Below are positions 1 to 9,226 of a stretch of DNA of 64,000 nucleotides, piece after piece (position 1 is the first letter of the stretch; each line of letters begins with the position of its first letter). The position numbers were made by a program, and so were the translations under genes. The stretch is from Rubinisphaera italica. Its GTDB lineage: Bacteria > Planctomycetota > Planctomycetia > Planctomycetales > Planctomycetaceae. Below the pieces are notes generated by a model, which was given only the letters and a program-made list of their open reading frames with translations, made no database searches and had not been told where the DNA came from. The DNA lies in NCBI RefSeq assembly GCF_007859715.1, contig NZ_SJPG01000001.1, forward strand, positions 2,072,728-2,136,727, in the 5' to 3' direction.

Positions 1-2674
1 CACTCTTAAGATTCGCAAGTTCCAGACTCACCCCTGGCAACGCTGGTGCATCTGCAAATTGTTGAATTCCCATTGCCCGCACGTTTTGAATTGGTGGCAG
101 CGGGGTCTGTCCAAGAATTGCCCAGGATGTTAATGAAGGAGCATAAAGCAGGTCGAAAGGTCCATCGATAAAAAATTGTGGGCGTGGAACATTGTAAGGA
201 CCATTTTGAGTACGATCCATTTCTTGAACAAGGGCAGCAAACGGCAGATAATGGAGAATATGATGGGGTACAATCACGACTGTTTTTGAATTCGCAAGCG
301 CAGGTCGAACAGACTGAGGGATCAGCATTTCATAGAGGGTCGATAATTTCAGCTGCCAGGAGTGATCGAAACCATTATTCCTTTCAATCCGCAGTCGCAT
401 CCGCTCACTTTCGCCTTCAATCGATTGAAGACAATCCTGAACAAAAAACACGAGTTGTCTTGGGGTGACTGACTGACCATTAGAATCCCGAACGACTGTT
501 GAAGTCACCCGTCCGCTTGAATCAACCAGGAAGACATGAACGACCGAGGGGCCAATTCGATATACCAAAGCGGACTGTTCGGTAGGCCAATTCTCCAGAA
601 TGGATTCAAAACCAATCTCCTGCTGATTCAGGCCATCAGTAGAAATTCGCGATGCCATCAGCGCCTGCCGTAATGCCCCGGCTTTGGCGGTTTCGAGATA
701 TTCTAGAGCAGCCTTATGTTGCCCCTGATTGGCCAGCAATTCCGAAAGCTGTTGTGAAACATAGGCACGACGAGCGTGAAATCCAGCCTGTGATTGCCCC
801 ATCTTATCATCTGGTACGCGATGTTCCAAAAACTCAGAAATGACCTGTGATACTTTCAAATGGGAAATCGCCACATCCACCTGCTCTGGATTGTGTTTCG
901 AATCAATTGCATGCAGAGCAATTGAACTAAGCATTCGCTGGATGCTTTCCACACCCATCAAAGAACCAGCTTCCAGATAGGCCAGTTGAGATTTTTGAGC
1001 AAATTCAAGAGCCTGAGAGTTGCCATTTCTTTTAAACGATATTTCTGCTTTCAATTCATAAATCGATGCCAGCAAGACCGGTTCCAATTTCGATGAGTCC
1101 ATGATTTGATCGAGTTCGCTGAGGATCCTATCAGACTGATCATAGGCAGCAGTTTCCGCTAGCTGAAACTTTCGCTGTCCACCTTCTTCAACATCCATAG
1201 TGAAGATGATATCTGCCAGAACCAAACACAAACGAGCACGATTCAGCAAGACGGCGACTCGATCGTTTTGATCCATCTGCTGAGCTAGATGAGAGGCTTT
1301 CAGAAAATGATGTTCCGCCAGTTTCCAATGATACAATGCAGTGAAGAGAGGATTTTTCTCACCCGTAATTATTCGAAATGCATGATTGTGGACACAGTCG
1401 ATTGTGTGATTGAGCAAAAAGCCTGCGAAATTGTTATGGGCACGAAACTGGTCTGAAAAACTAGAAGAAGATGCCAGTAAGGCAATCGCCTGCTGATATA
1501 ACTTTGAAACGTCGCTTGCCTGTGAAGCAGAAAACTCCGAGAGGACGGAGGCCTGATAAAGCAAAGCCAGTCCATGACTTCGCGGCTCATTTTGTAATTC
1601 AGGATCTTTCAGTAACTCCAATGCTTCTTCCCATTCTCCAGAAAGCATTAAAGACCGAGCGGTATCAATCTTATTAATTCCAGTGACCTGAGCTTCAGCT
1701 TTCTGTTTAGTATCGACTTGCTGTAATTGATTGCAAACAGATTGTTGGACTTCCTTCAGGTGAGCGGTAAGTTCATTCTCTGGAAACTGATCCAGAAGAT
1801 CGAGGACATCGGCTGGAAAAGCAATTGGTTGTTGCTCACCAAGGTATCCAGAAATTTCCGGCTGGTGCAGTAACGTCTGAGTTGCAAGTTCCAGATACAG
1901 ACTTTTAGGAGCAGATTTCAGTTGCTCTTCGAGTCGATGAAGTTGAGCGTCGATATAACTGCGAACAGTTTCATCGACAATCGTGAAGTGGACTCTTTGA
2001 GGCTGTCCCTGAATTGCTAACTCGTATTCCCCAACTGGCAGACCCGCTTTCAGGTTTGGTGGGAGATCTGCGATTTCACTCCATTTAATGACAGCCTGAC
2101 CTTCTGGAAGCATAATTCTCAATAGCAATTGATTTCTTTGTGAGATCTCCGCTGTATTTTCTGGATAAGAATCTTGGCCTTCTTTTGCTATTCGTCGAAT
2201 GGTCAACTGTGAAGTGAGTAGGAATCCGTTGTGGGGCGTTAGAAAATCATTCGAGCCATTGCGATAGATTATTCGACCACGCAGTTGATCGATGATGTTT
2301 GACTGCAGACCTATCCCTGAACCAGGGGAACGTTCTTTACCCGAAGATCGATTCGCTGCATTTGCGAACGGATTCGAACGCATTGTTAGATTGACAGGTT
2401 TTGTCCACAACTGCTCTGGTTCAAGAATTGTCCAGGCTTCGGTTTGAACATCGTTCCAGACAACCATCGCTTGCACCGATTCAGGAGTGCGATATGTCCT
2501 CAATCGTGTTGCATCGACAGTCAGTTCAGCATGATCGTTTAGCGTAATGATCATTGCCTGTACGGGATCAGCCGCACGCGTCTCTGTAATAGTTGAGGAG
2601 AGGAATATGATCTCACAAATCAAAATCAGCCCAAAAGTATTGCAGTCATTTTGTAAACGTGAAAACACATTCAT
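1..2674 (-). CDS. Secreted TPR/CHAT-domain protein, C-terminus cut by window edge
   Basis: The minus strand is open without a stop from an ATG at 2674 to base 1 (891 codons), so the gene continues outside the window. A hydrophobic N-terminal segment ending near a TRAADP site suggests export. Residues about 30-250 are beta-rich and unassigned. The middle is alpha-helical with TPR-like repeats (for example LALLYQASVL and HFLKASHLAQ). The last 130 residues match the start of a CHAT domain: a stretch VVIVPHHILHYLPFAAL followed by a DLLYAPS segment, the usual CHAT N-terminal half. The catalytic His and Cys would lie beyond the edge, so activity cannot be judged. CHAT domains are caspase-related peptidases (family knowledge). 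It has the same general architecture as the 1,917-residue protein at 9227-14980, but I see no close sequence identity. Confidence 0.85.
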   Translation of the reverse strand, partial: MNVFSRLQNDCNTFGLILICEIIFLSSTITETRAADPVQAMIITLNDHAELTVDATRLRTYRTPESVQAMVVWNDVQTEAWTILEPEQLWTKPVNLTMRSNPFANAANRSSGKERSPGSGIGLQSNIIDQLRGRIIYRNGSNDFLTPHNGFLLTSQLTIRRIAKEGQDSYPENTAEISQRNQLLLRIMLPEGQAVIKWSEIADLPPNLKAGLPVGEYELAIQGQPQRVHFTIVDETVRSYIDAQLHRLEEQLKSAPKSLYLELATQTLLHQPEISGYLGEQQPIAFPADVLDLLDQFPENELTAHLKEVQQSVCNQLQQVDTKQKAEAQVTGINKIDTARSLMLSGEWEEALELLKDPELQNEPRSHGLALLYQASVLSEFSASQASDVSKLYQQAIALLASSSSFSDQFRAHNNFAGFLLNHTIDCVHNHAFRIITGEKNPLFTALYHWKLAEHHFLKASHLAQQMDQNDRVAVLLNRARLCLVLADIIFTMDVEEGGQRKFQLAETAAYDQSDRILSELDQIMDSSKLEPVLLASIYELKAEISFKRNGNSQALEFAQKSQLAYLEAGSLMGVESIQRMLSSIALHAIDSKHNPEQVDVAISHLKVSQVISEFLEHRVPDDKMGQSQAGFHARRAYVSQQLSELLANQGQHKAALEYLETAKAGALRQALMASRISTDGLNQQEIGFESILENWPTEQSALVYRIGPSVVHVFLVDSSGRVTSTVVRDSNGQSVTPRQLVFFVQDCLQSIEGESERMRLRIERNNGFDHSWQLKLSTLYEMLIPQSVRPALANSKTVVIVPHHILHYLPFAALVQEMDRTQNGPYNVPRPQFFIDGPFDLLYAPSLTSWAILGQTPLPPIQNVRAMGIQQFADAPALPGVSLELANLKS

Positions 2675-2745
2675 GAATCGTTGCTTATCATCGAGTGGAT
2701 TTGGAAGTTGATTCTCATCGTCCCATGATTATCAGCTAGAGTCCA

Positions 2746-2780
2746 ATAAAAAAACCGACTTAAATCATAAGTCGGTTCTT
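2746..2780 (-). terminator. Rho-independent terminator of the small secreted protein gene
   Basis: Arms AACCGACTT (2753-2761) and AAGTCGGTT (2769-2777) pair perfectly around a 7-base loop. Read on the minus strand the hairpin is followed by a run of T (the A-run at 2747-2754 of the plus strand). It lies about 30 bases past the stop of the gene at 2809-3171 and before the start of the CHAT gene at 2674, so the two minus-strand genes are probably separate transcripts. Confidence 0.85.
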
Positions 2781-2808
2781 AATAATGTGCGAGTAGAAGC
2801 AATAAGAT

Positions 2809-3171
2809 TTAACGTTGATAGGTATTAAAATATCGATGATGTGTTCCGAATCCAGCAACCGAACCTCTCCCTTGTCCAGAATTATCCCCACGCGTACCTG
2901 AAGAAAGCGATTGAAGGAGTCGTTGACGTTCTTCGGGAGAAAGAACTCGCTGAGGAGGCCCCTGAAAACGCTCCTGATCCGCCAACGCTCGCCCCTGCTG
3001 TGCTCCAATCGAGTAAAGGAAGATTAACTCCGGATTGTCCTGAATTTCAGGACCGATGAAAGCAAAGGGATTCGGAATCGATGGGGGCGAACGATAATAA
3101 TCCTGTGCCTGTGCAATCTGGCAGAGAAATAACGCAGAGCCAGCCAGGAGTAATGGTATGGGAGTTTTCAT
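2809..3171 (-). CDS. Small secreted protein of unknown function
   Basis: The 120-residue product starts with a clear signal peptide (MKTPIPLLLAGSALFLCQ, then IAQAQ before the cleavage point). The mature part is short, rich in Pro, Gln and Arg, with a segment RVLSPEERQRLLQSL that looks helical and a glycine/serine-rich tail. I recognise no family. A strong terminator follows the stop. Its upstream neighbour on the same strand is the polysaccharide export lipoprotein, about 150 bases away, so co-transcription is possible. Confidence 0.6.
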   Translation of the reverse strand: MKTPIPLLLAGSALFLCQIAQAQDYYRSPPSIPNPFAFIGPEIQDNPELIFLYSIGAQQGRALADQERFQGPPQRVLSPEERQRLLQSLSSGTRGDNSGQGRGSVAGFGTHHRYFNTYQR

Positions 3172-3318
3172 TGGAAATCTCGTTTCAAATATTTACAGTT
3201 GATCATCACATGGAATTATCGGGTAATTTTCGCTCAGGTCAATTTATTTCTGTTGAACACTTCTGCTTCTTTTGCATCAGGTCGAGAAGTTTTGAACCAA
3301 AATGATTTTCATTATGTT

Positions 3319-4410
3319 TTAATTTGGACCACCGCTGGCTTTTTGAATGGTAATCACTGAAGTGCCACCACTGGTAACAGCCGCTGCACCATTGATAACA
3401 AATGTGAACACGCGATTGATTGGCGAAAAGACTTTGGCAATGTGATTATCCATGCGGATTAATTTGTCAGAGTTAATGTACAGGACATCGCCAGAGGCCA
3501 GTTTGTAGTTGGTTGTCATGTCTCCACATTGAGTCAATCCGAACCAGTCAACCGGCAATATCTGCTGCTGACCGTGACAATCCGTTCTCACGATCCAAAT
3601 CTGATTTTTGTTGGAAGACTGAGGAAGGGCGAGTCGTCCTGCAACAGCTGCTTCAGCTTGAGCCAGTGCACTTAATGTCGTATCCGAACCTGTCAGCGGA
3701 AACTCCAGCACACTGGCTCCCAGTCCGGCATTATCGGCGATCACATAATATTGTGTGCTGTTGAAACCGAGAATATCGACAACAACCTGAGGAACTTTGG
3801 GTTCTTCGCCCGGTTTTGCCACACGTTGAAGGTATTCATAAATTTTTGCTTCAATCGCCATGGCTGCTTCGTCGACGGTCAAACCTTCCAGTAATACGCT
3901 TCCATAGCGCCCCAGACCGATAGTTCCATCAGGACGAACCAGTAGTTCGATACCTCCCTGAAATTCCAGCGGACTAACAGAAATACTCTCGTTAATAATA
4001 AAATCCACGCGAATAATATCTGGTGGACCAATGCGATATTTGTTTACGGAATCCAGATATGCCGTTTTCGATTGAAATTCGGCTACACCAGACCTGAATG
4101 GGATTGTCGGTCCTGGCAGCACTTCTGGTGTGACAGGCATTTTGCTGTCGGGTCGTGGAGTCTCTCCCGGCAATGGTAAATCGCCCAGGAATTGCTCATC
4201 GGAGATCAGCTGAATCTGACTCGATCCCGCATCATGATCAGGATTCAAAGCTGCTGATGGAAAATTCGTATTTTCTGATCGAGTGATCGCAGCAGTACGA
4301 AGAGCAGTCGCACAACCAGGACAAATCGAAAGCAGATAGGCAGCCAATGCGAGCTTAAACGTACGGATTCGATAATGGTTGAGTCGTTTAGTTGATGTCG
4401 TACTCATCAC
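3319..4410 (-). CDS. Polysaccharide biosynthesis/export lipoprotein (Wza-like, SLBB type)
   Basis: The product is 363 residues. Its N-terminus has a lipoprotein-type signal (hydrophobic LALAAYLLSI, then a Cys near GCATAL), which would anchor it in the outer membrane. The poly_export domain starts about residue 125 with YRIGPPDIIRVDFI, followed by VRPDGTIGLGRYGSVLLEGL, the hallmark segment of Wza-family periplasmic/outer-membrane export proteins. A following region containing YYVIADNAG resembles an SLBB beta-grasp domain. Family members form the outer-membrane exit channel or a periplasmic ring for exopolysaccharide. No Wzc kinase or glycosyltransferase is nearby, so its partners must be elsewhere. 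The gene is divergent from the trypsin-like protease gene at 4891. Confidence 0.85.
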   Translation of the reverse strand: MMSTTSTKRLNHYRIRTFKLALAAYLLSICPGCATALRTAAITRSENTNFPSAALNPDHDAGSSQIQLISDEQFLGDLPLPGETPRPDSKMPVTPEVLPGPTIPFRSGVAEFQSKTAYLDSVNKYRIGPPDIIRVDFIINESISVSPLEFQGGIELLVRPDGTIGLGRYGSVLLEGLTVDEAAMAIEAKIYEYLQRVAKPGEEPKVPQVVVDILGFNSTQYYVIADNAGLGASVLEFPLTGSDTTLSALAQAEAAVAGRLALPQSSNKNQIWIVRTDCHGQQQILPVDWFGLTQCGDMTTNYKLASGDVLYINSDKLIRMDNHIAKVFSPINRVFTFVINGAAAVTSGGTSVITIQKASGGPN

Positions 4411-4551
4411 ACTCGCTCACCCTGAATTCAGTGTCCAAAATATATTTGGCAGGAATCGTTTTATATCCTAGCGAGATAGAACGATCACAAGGGACATTCA
4501 AATGATCCCAGCGCAACCACCAATTACGATTCAGTCCATTCCCACCCTAGT
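4411..4551. other. Divergent intergenic region, promoter area
   Basis: This stretch lies between the divergent export lipoprotein and trypsin-like genes and precedes the family A repeat. No credible coding frame is visible. Together with 4651-4890, which is AT-rich, it should hold the promoters of both genes, but I see no -35/-10 pair strong enough to place. Confidence 0.4.
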
Positions 4552-4650
4552 GCATATTCAAAAATTAACTGCAGCGTTCAGCAGGAGCAAACACAGCGTG
4601 TTAGGACATTTGGTGCCCAAGCGACTGCAGAAACCATTTGAATATGGCTT
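4552..4650 (+). repeat. Dispersed intergenic repeat, family A, copy 1
   Basis: The sequence begins GCATATTCAAAAATTA, continues through a GCAGGAGCAAACACA core and ends near GCAGAAACCATTTGAATATGG. It is about 80% identical by eye to copies at 15326-15425 and 21294-21395, all on the plus strand and all upstream of a plus-strand gene. The end of the repeat is close to an inverted repeat CCATTT-N2-AAATGG in the other two copies. No protein is encoded. Confidence 0.8.
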
Positions 4651-4890
4651 GATCGTTATAATCGGCATTATCCGGACATTTGTTGAGATTCCTTAAATCG
4701 GATTAAACAAATACTCTCAATCCAAATGCAGGGGACTTCTTTTATCGAGGAGTCAAATTGATATCCAATGTCATTTTAATAAGACTAAAAAGCTTAAATA
4801 AATGATTTTATCTTTTAATCCATCTTATTAAACGATAGCTTGAACTGCTGGTCACCACCTCATTTGAAACTGAAAACTAAGGGCAACAAA

Positions 4891-6357
4891 ATGTCAAAAA
4901 GCCAAATATTTTCTTCGGTATGCGCCCTCATGTTACTGACAGGAATACTCTGTTCTGCTTCGCATGCTCAGAAAAAAGAGATTTTTCTTCCCGTCCAATC
5001 GGATCAAGCAGTTGGGGCTTTAATTCCTTCAACAGGTCCTCTGGATTTGGATGCCAAACCCGAAAATGCCGATTTGCTCAACCAGGTTCGTCTTCCCAGT
5101 CGCGGCCCAGGAATGAAAATCTTTCCGAAATTGGCACCATCAATTGTTGTCGTCAGAACTGACGGAGGATATGGCACCGGGTTTATTGTCGAACAGGATG
5201 GCTGGATCTTGACGAACGAGCACGTAATCGCCAACGGTTCCATCGATCTCAATTCGGGCAGTCGATTCGCCTTCATCCATTTCGGCGATTTGAATGATGG
5301 CGTGATGACACTTGAAAAAAAGAGTTACCCGGCTCTGGTGTATGCTTCCAGCACATCGAAAGATCTGGCGTTACTCAAGTTATTCGAATTACCTGAAAAA
5401 CGTGAACTCAAACCCATTCAAATCGCAGAATCAAATGCCATGCCCGGAAGTGACTGCATCACTATTGGCCATCCTTCTCGCGGCCTGTTTTGGTCGGTCC
5501 GTAGTGGAGAAGTTGTGGGAACCGGCCGCTATCCGCACGATTTGATTGACACAGTGATGCCTCAATTCTCAATGTCCGTTGATGCTCAGAAATCATACAA
5601 GCAATCCCTAAATGCATCCGAATCTCGTAAGGCTTTAATCTCCACTTGTGGAATCAATCCGGGTGATTCTGGGGGGCCGCTGGTCAATAAGGAGGGAGAG
5701 TTAATCGCGGTCAACTTTGCGATTCCACTGATTGATTCTGAGTCTCAAGTCAATTACGACAAATTCAGTTATCACGTTCATTTGGATGAAGTCAAAGATT
5801 TTATCAAATCCAAACCGGAGAAATCAGAAGTGTATCGTCCAGACTACTGGCCGCCAGCGACTTTCAGCACACTGACCGATCGCGACGAGGACGACATCTA
5901 CGAATCCTGGGTCTTCAGCATAAAGGAGGAAGAAGCCAATTCTGGTGTCCTGTTTGATCTTGATAATGATACACCGTCTTCTTTTGCAGATGATTTTGTG
6001 GCAGGCACGGCGAATCGTGACGAGTTCGATTTTGAAGTCGCTGTAGTCATCAAGCCGGTTGCCCGCTGGCATTACGACCGTGACAATGATGGAGAGATTG
6101 ATTTGATCATGACTGATATCGATGACAACGGAGTTAGCGATCTCACAGTGGCTAAAAAAAATGGCGTTTGGAAGAAGCTTGAAAATAAAGAGATGTCAGT
6201 TCTCGACACGGATCTCTTTCAGGATGAAAATATTCAACGCAGGTATCGTAAAATCGTGCTCAAACTTGAGGAGAAAGCTGAAACTCCACCAGACAAGAAA
6301 CCTCGAAGGCCTTCTAAAGGGAACAGTTCTATTGGGGGACAACTCAAAGTTGACTAG
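4891..6357 (+). CDS. Secreted trypsin-like (S1C/HtrA-type) serine protease with acidic EF-hand-like tail
   Basis: The ATG at 4891 is preferred over 4840 because it is preceded by AAGGGC and opens directly into a signal peptide ending at HAQ. The 488-residue product has a complete catalytic triad: His111 in TNEHV, Asp158 in TSKDLALLK and Ser260 in NPGDSGGPLV. No PDZ domain follows. Instead residues about 330-470 carry acidic segments such as DRDNDGEIDLIM and DIDDNGVSD, which resemble EF-hand/dockerin calcium loops. It should be an exported endopeptidase; the substrate is unknown. It is the first of three consecutive secreted protease-type genes on the plus strand, followed after 186 bases by a caspase-like gene. 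Confidence 0.9.
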   Translation: MSKSQIFSSVCALMLLTGILCSASHAQKKEIFLPVQSDQAVGALIPSTGPLDLDAKPENADLLNQVRLPSRGPGMKIFPKLAPSIVVVRTDGGYGTGFIVEQDGWILTNEHVIANGSIDLNSGSRFAFIHFGDLNDGVMTLEKKSYPALVYASSTSKDLALLKLFELPEKRELKPIQIAESNAMPGSDCITIGHPSRGLFWSVRSGEVVGTGRYPHDLIDTVMPQFSMSVDAQKSYKQSLNASESRKALISTCGINPGDSGGPLVNKEGELIAVNFAIPLIDSESQVNYDKFSYHVHLDEVKDFIKSKPEKSEVYRPDYWPPATFSTLTDRDEDDIYESWVFSIKEEEANSGVLFDLDNDTPSSFADDFVAGTANRDEFDFEVAVVIKPVARWHYDRDNDGEIDLIMTDIDDNGVSDLTVAKKNGVWKKLENKEMSVLDTDLFQDENIQRRYRKIVLKLEEKAETPPDKKPRRPSKGNSSIGGQLKVD

Positions 6358-6368
6358 TGCGTCATCGA

Positions 6369-6475
6369 CAATGATTTGGTTCGAAGTTGTTAAAAACCAC
6401 GACAGTGGAATGCGTTAAAGTGGAGTGCATTACAGTAATTTGAGGCTCAGGTCTATGCCCTGAAAGGACACTGGA
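6369..6475 (+). repeat. Dispersed intergenic repeat, family B, copy 1
   Basis: The segment starts ATGATTTGGTTCGAAGTTG and ends in a core ATTTGAGGCTCAGGTCTATG followed by CCCTGAAAGGAC. It aligns with 28352-28440, where the same order is found with a roughly 15-base gap. The GCCCTGAAAGG core could form a short hairpin (CCCT/AGGG type). It lies in the gap between the trypsin-like and caspase-like genes. Confidence 0.65.
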
Positions 6476-6543
6476 TATCAAATTGTCTCAACGAAGTTCC
6501 CATCCGGTACCTCATGACAGCTTACTATTGAGTTGAAAGTCCT

Positions 6544-8883
6544 ATGAGAACTAATAACCGGATGATGTCATATTGGTCTAGTGTCATATTCACGGGCATA
6601 TTGTTTCTTGTTGCGGTGTCGAGTTGTTTTGCTCAAAACGATACAGAGAATACTAATCCACCCAAGTTTGCTTTGTTGATTGGAGTTGGCAACTATCAAT
6701 CCGAAGAGATAACAGATCTAGATGGTTGTCGGAATGATGTTGAGGCCTTACACGATGTTTTGGTGACCCGTTTCGGATTCGATTCTGATCGCGACATTAT
6801 CACTTTGATTGATGAGCAAGCGACGGCTCTGGCCATCCGGCAAGCGATGCAAACTCTTGTTCAGAAAATTAAAGCATTGCCTGAGGATTCTCCAGCCTCT
6901 CAGGTTATTTTTCATTACAGCGGTCATGGTTCTCAAGTTTACGATCAACTCGAAGGGCCATTGGCAGATGAGCCAGAAGATGGACTGGATGAAACTCTTG
7001 TTCCATACGATGCTGTCGTTCAAGGAAGCGAAACGGACATTCGAGACGATGAACTGAATCAGTTTGCACAGTCGATTTGTGCCGATAATCGAACGCGTTT
7101 GTGGATAATTCTGGATTCGTGTCACAGTGGTACAGCTGCCAGAGGAACAACAAAGGTTAGACGTCTCGACCGTCAACTTAAACCAGTCCCCTCGTCTCAA
7201 CATCAAACTGTCCAAAAATCGGAAACGACACTCCCGCAGAATGCTGTCGCACTATATGCCTGCCTGTCACATCAGCAGGAACCAGAATATCCCGATGGCG
7301 GCAAAACATTCGGCTTGCTCTCACGTTTTCTGGTTCAGGTATTGAATGAAAAACAGTCAGTTTCAAAACTCAGTTATGAGATGCTGGTCGATGAAATTAT
7401 TTCCCGATATCGTCTTGATCACAAAACTATGGCTGCCCCAACCCCGCGTGTTGAAGGAAACTTACGGTCAATTGTCTGCGGTGCGGATCGTGAGACAGAC
7501 ATTCCGCAATATTGGATTACGTTAGCTGATGGAAATCGAAAAGATCAGGTCATCCTGAGGGCCGGTTCTTTACATGGCCTCTCCGTCGGTTCTTTATATC
7601 TGCTTTATGAACGTCCTGAACAAATCTTTGATCAGTCCGCAGAGCCGCTTTCGTGGCTTAAAGTGGTTGAGGTTGCAGGTACGACAGCTCGGGCAGAAGT
7701 CCTGCAACGTTTTGACGAGGAATTTGATTCCTTCCGACTGCCAGCATCATTTGAGCAAGGTTTTGCTGTAGAGCAATATCATCATTACGGAGATTACAAA
7801 ACCTGCCTGCAATTGGAATTTGTCGAAACAGACTCAGGAAATATCGTAGCAGTATCAGCAGAAGATAGTCGGGTTCCCGAGTCGCTTCGGGAACTATTTA
7901 ACACCAGTTCTGAATCAGAAACGAACTGGCTCAGGCCAGCAAGTCAGGGGGAGTCAGGCGATTTAATTCTCAGGATTGACGGCCACTACGCAGCTTTGTT
8001 TCCAATCACGGGTTTTAATGATGAAAATCAATCGCAACCGCAATATCGCACTTCAATCCCCTCGACACTTCGTGGGGGATGGGGCGATGCTGGCGAGCCA
8101 TTTGATCTTAGAACTCCTCTGAAAACCTTACCCCAAATCAATCAATGTCTCAGAAGAATTACTCGAGCAAGGAATCTGATCCGAATTTCCGAAGAGAATC
8201 GCAGTCGCCAAAACAACACGCCCGCGGTGCGTTTGCAATTAGATCGATTGGCCGTCGAAATCTCTGATGGACAAGCTGAAATTGTTGGACGCTCCCCCTG
8301 GAATTCAACATCGGATCTGTCTCAACCTACATCCGATGACGTTGATCGAACAACAAGTCCTCTGATTGTTCAGGAAGACGATTATTACGACTGGAGTATC
8401 ATTTCAGAGGAATCGGGAACTTCCCCCTATTACATTACTATATTACAAATCGATGCTAACATGGGAATTCAGACCATGCTGCCCTGGCAGCGGGGTGATC
8501 AGGCAAAACTCATCTATCCGGGTGAAACGCTGCAAATTGGTGGTTTTCAGCTTGTCAGTGAAACTGGTGAAGATGCCCGGACCGTGTTTGGTCCGCGCTG
8601 GACAATCCTGCTGGCGACACGAGAGGAAAATTATTTTTCAATGCTTGAACAGGACAGTCTGCCAAATTTAAGAAGTTCTGGTATCAATCCCCTTTCTTCT
8701 CATAAAGTCAAAAACAACTCCCCATCGTCTTTGGCAGAAATCCTATTGCAGGAAACCTATTTCGTGACACGTGGAGATCGCCCGCTATTCCAGCAAAAAA
8801 CAAAACAATATGACACATCCTGGACCGTAGATATTGTGCAATGGATTGCCATGCCTCAGAAGAAAAGAATCTCCCAGGAATAA
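6544..8883 (+). CDS. Secreted caspase-like (peptidase C14/metacaspase) protein
   Basis: The 779-residue product has a signal peptide (hydrophobic residues 11-28, cleavage near CFAQ). The C14 domain spans about residues 40-310: FALLIGVGNY at its first strand, the catalytic His128 in YSGHGS and the catalytic Cys193 in DSCHSG, with both dyad residues present. An acidic stretch DEPEDGLDETLVPYDA lies between them, as in metacaspase-type proteins. The C-terminal 450 residues are beta-rich and include segments like GWGDAGEPFDLR and a DUF4384-like late region, but no domain is firmly recognised. Family members cleave after Arg/Lys (metacaspase type) or Asp (caspase type); specificity cannot be assigned here. 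Export places it outside the cytoplasm, unlike phage-defence caspases. Confidence 0.88.
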   Translation: MRTNNRMMSYWSSVIFTGILFLVAVSSCFAQNDTENTNPPKFALLIGVGNYQSEEITDLDGCRNDVEALHDVLVTRFGFDSDRDIITLIDEQATALAIRQAMQTLVQKIKALPEDSPASQVIFHYSGHGSQVYDQLEGPLADEPEDGLDETLVPYDAVVQGSETDIRDDELNQFAQSICADNRTRLWIILDSCHSGTAARGTTKVRRLDRQLKPVPSSQHQTVQKSETTLPQNAVALYACLSHQQEPEYPDGGKTFGLLSRFLVQVLNEKQSVSKLSYEMLVDEIISRYRLDHKTMAAPTPRVEGNLRSIVCGADRETDIPQYWITLADGNRKDQVILRAGSLHGLSVGSLYLLYERPEQIFDQSAEPLSWLKVVEVAGTTARAEVLQRFDEEFDSFRLPASFEQGFAVEQYHHYGDYKTCLQLEFVETDSGNIVAVSAEDSRVPESLRELFNTSSESETNWLRPASQGESGDLILRIDGHYAALFPITGFNDENQSQPQYRTSIPSTLRGGWGDAGEPFDLRTPLKTLPQINQCLRRITRARNLIRISEENRSRQNNTPAVRLQLDRLAVEISDGQAEIVGRSPWNSTSDLSQPTSDDVDRTTSPLIVQEDDYYDWSIISEESGTSPYYITILQIDANMGIQTMLPWQRGDQAKLIYPGETLQIGGFQLVSETGEDARTVFGPRWTILLATREENYFSMLEQDSLPNLRSSGINPLSSHKVKNNSPSSLAEILLQETYFVTRGDRPLFQQKTKQYDTSWTVDIVQWIAMPQKKRISQE

Positions 8884-9226
8884 CGTGCACGGGGTTATGA
8901 TCGAGAAAGCCCAGTAAAATCCTTTTCCGTGTGTTCTCGAACCGAGGGATTCTCAAAACTCAGCTTCCGTTTGCAGGAAGATATCGTTGCTGCGGTTAAT
9001 GGATAAATTGCTTAATTTTTTTGCCCGCTTGCTCAGTACGTTATAAATTCGTTGCAAATCTCAGACATTTCTGCTTGACTCGATATTACGATTTTCGGTT
9101 GAGACCAGTATTGTTTTCAAATCAACGTATATCACCTTCAATTTCTGCTGATAAACTTTCGTTTGTAGTTTGCCCTCCAACAGGACTTACAGACTGGGAA
9201 CGATACAAAACGGGATTGTCAGAATC
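8884..9226. other. Intergenic region without a recognisable gene
   Basis: The 343 bases between the caspase-like and TPR-CHAT genes have no convincing reading frame and become AT-rich towards 9170, which suits a promoter for the long gene. No strong hairpin or repeat copy was found. Confidence 0.4.

Noticed and set aside
4502..4696. Plus-strand frame of 64 residues
   Set aside because: It consists mostly of the family A repeat, so it is not a gene.
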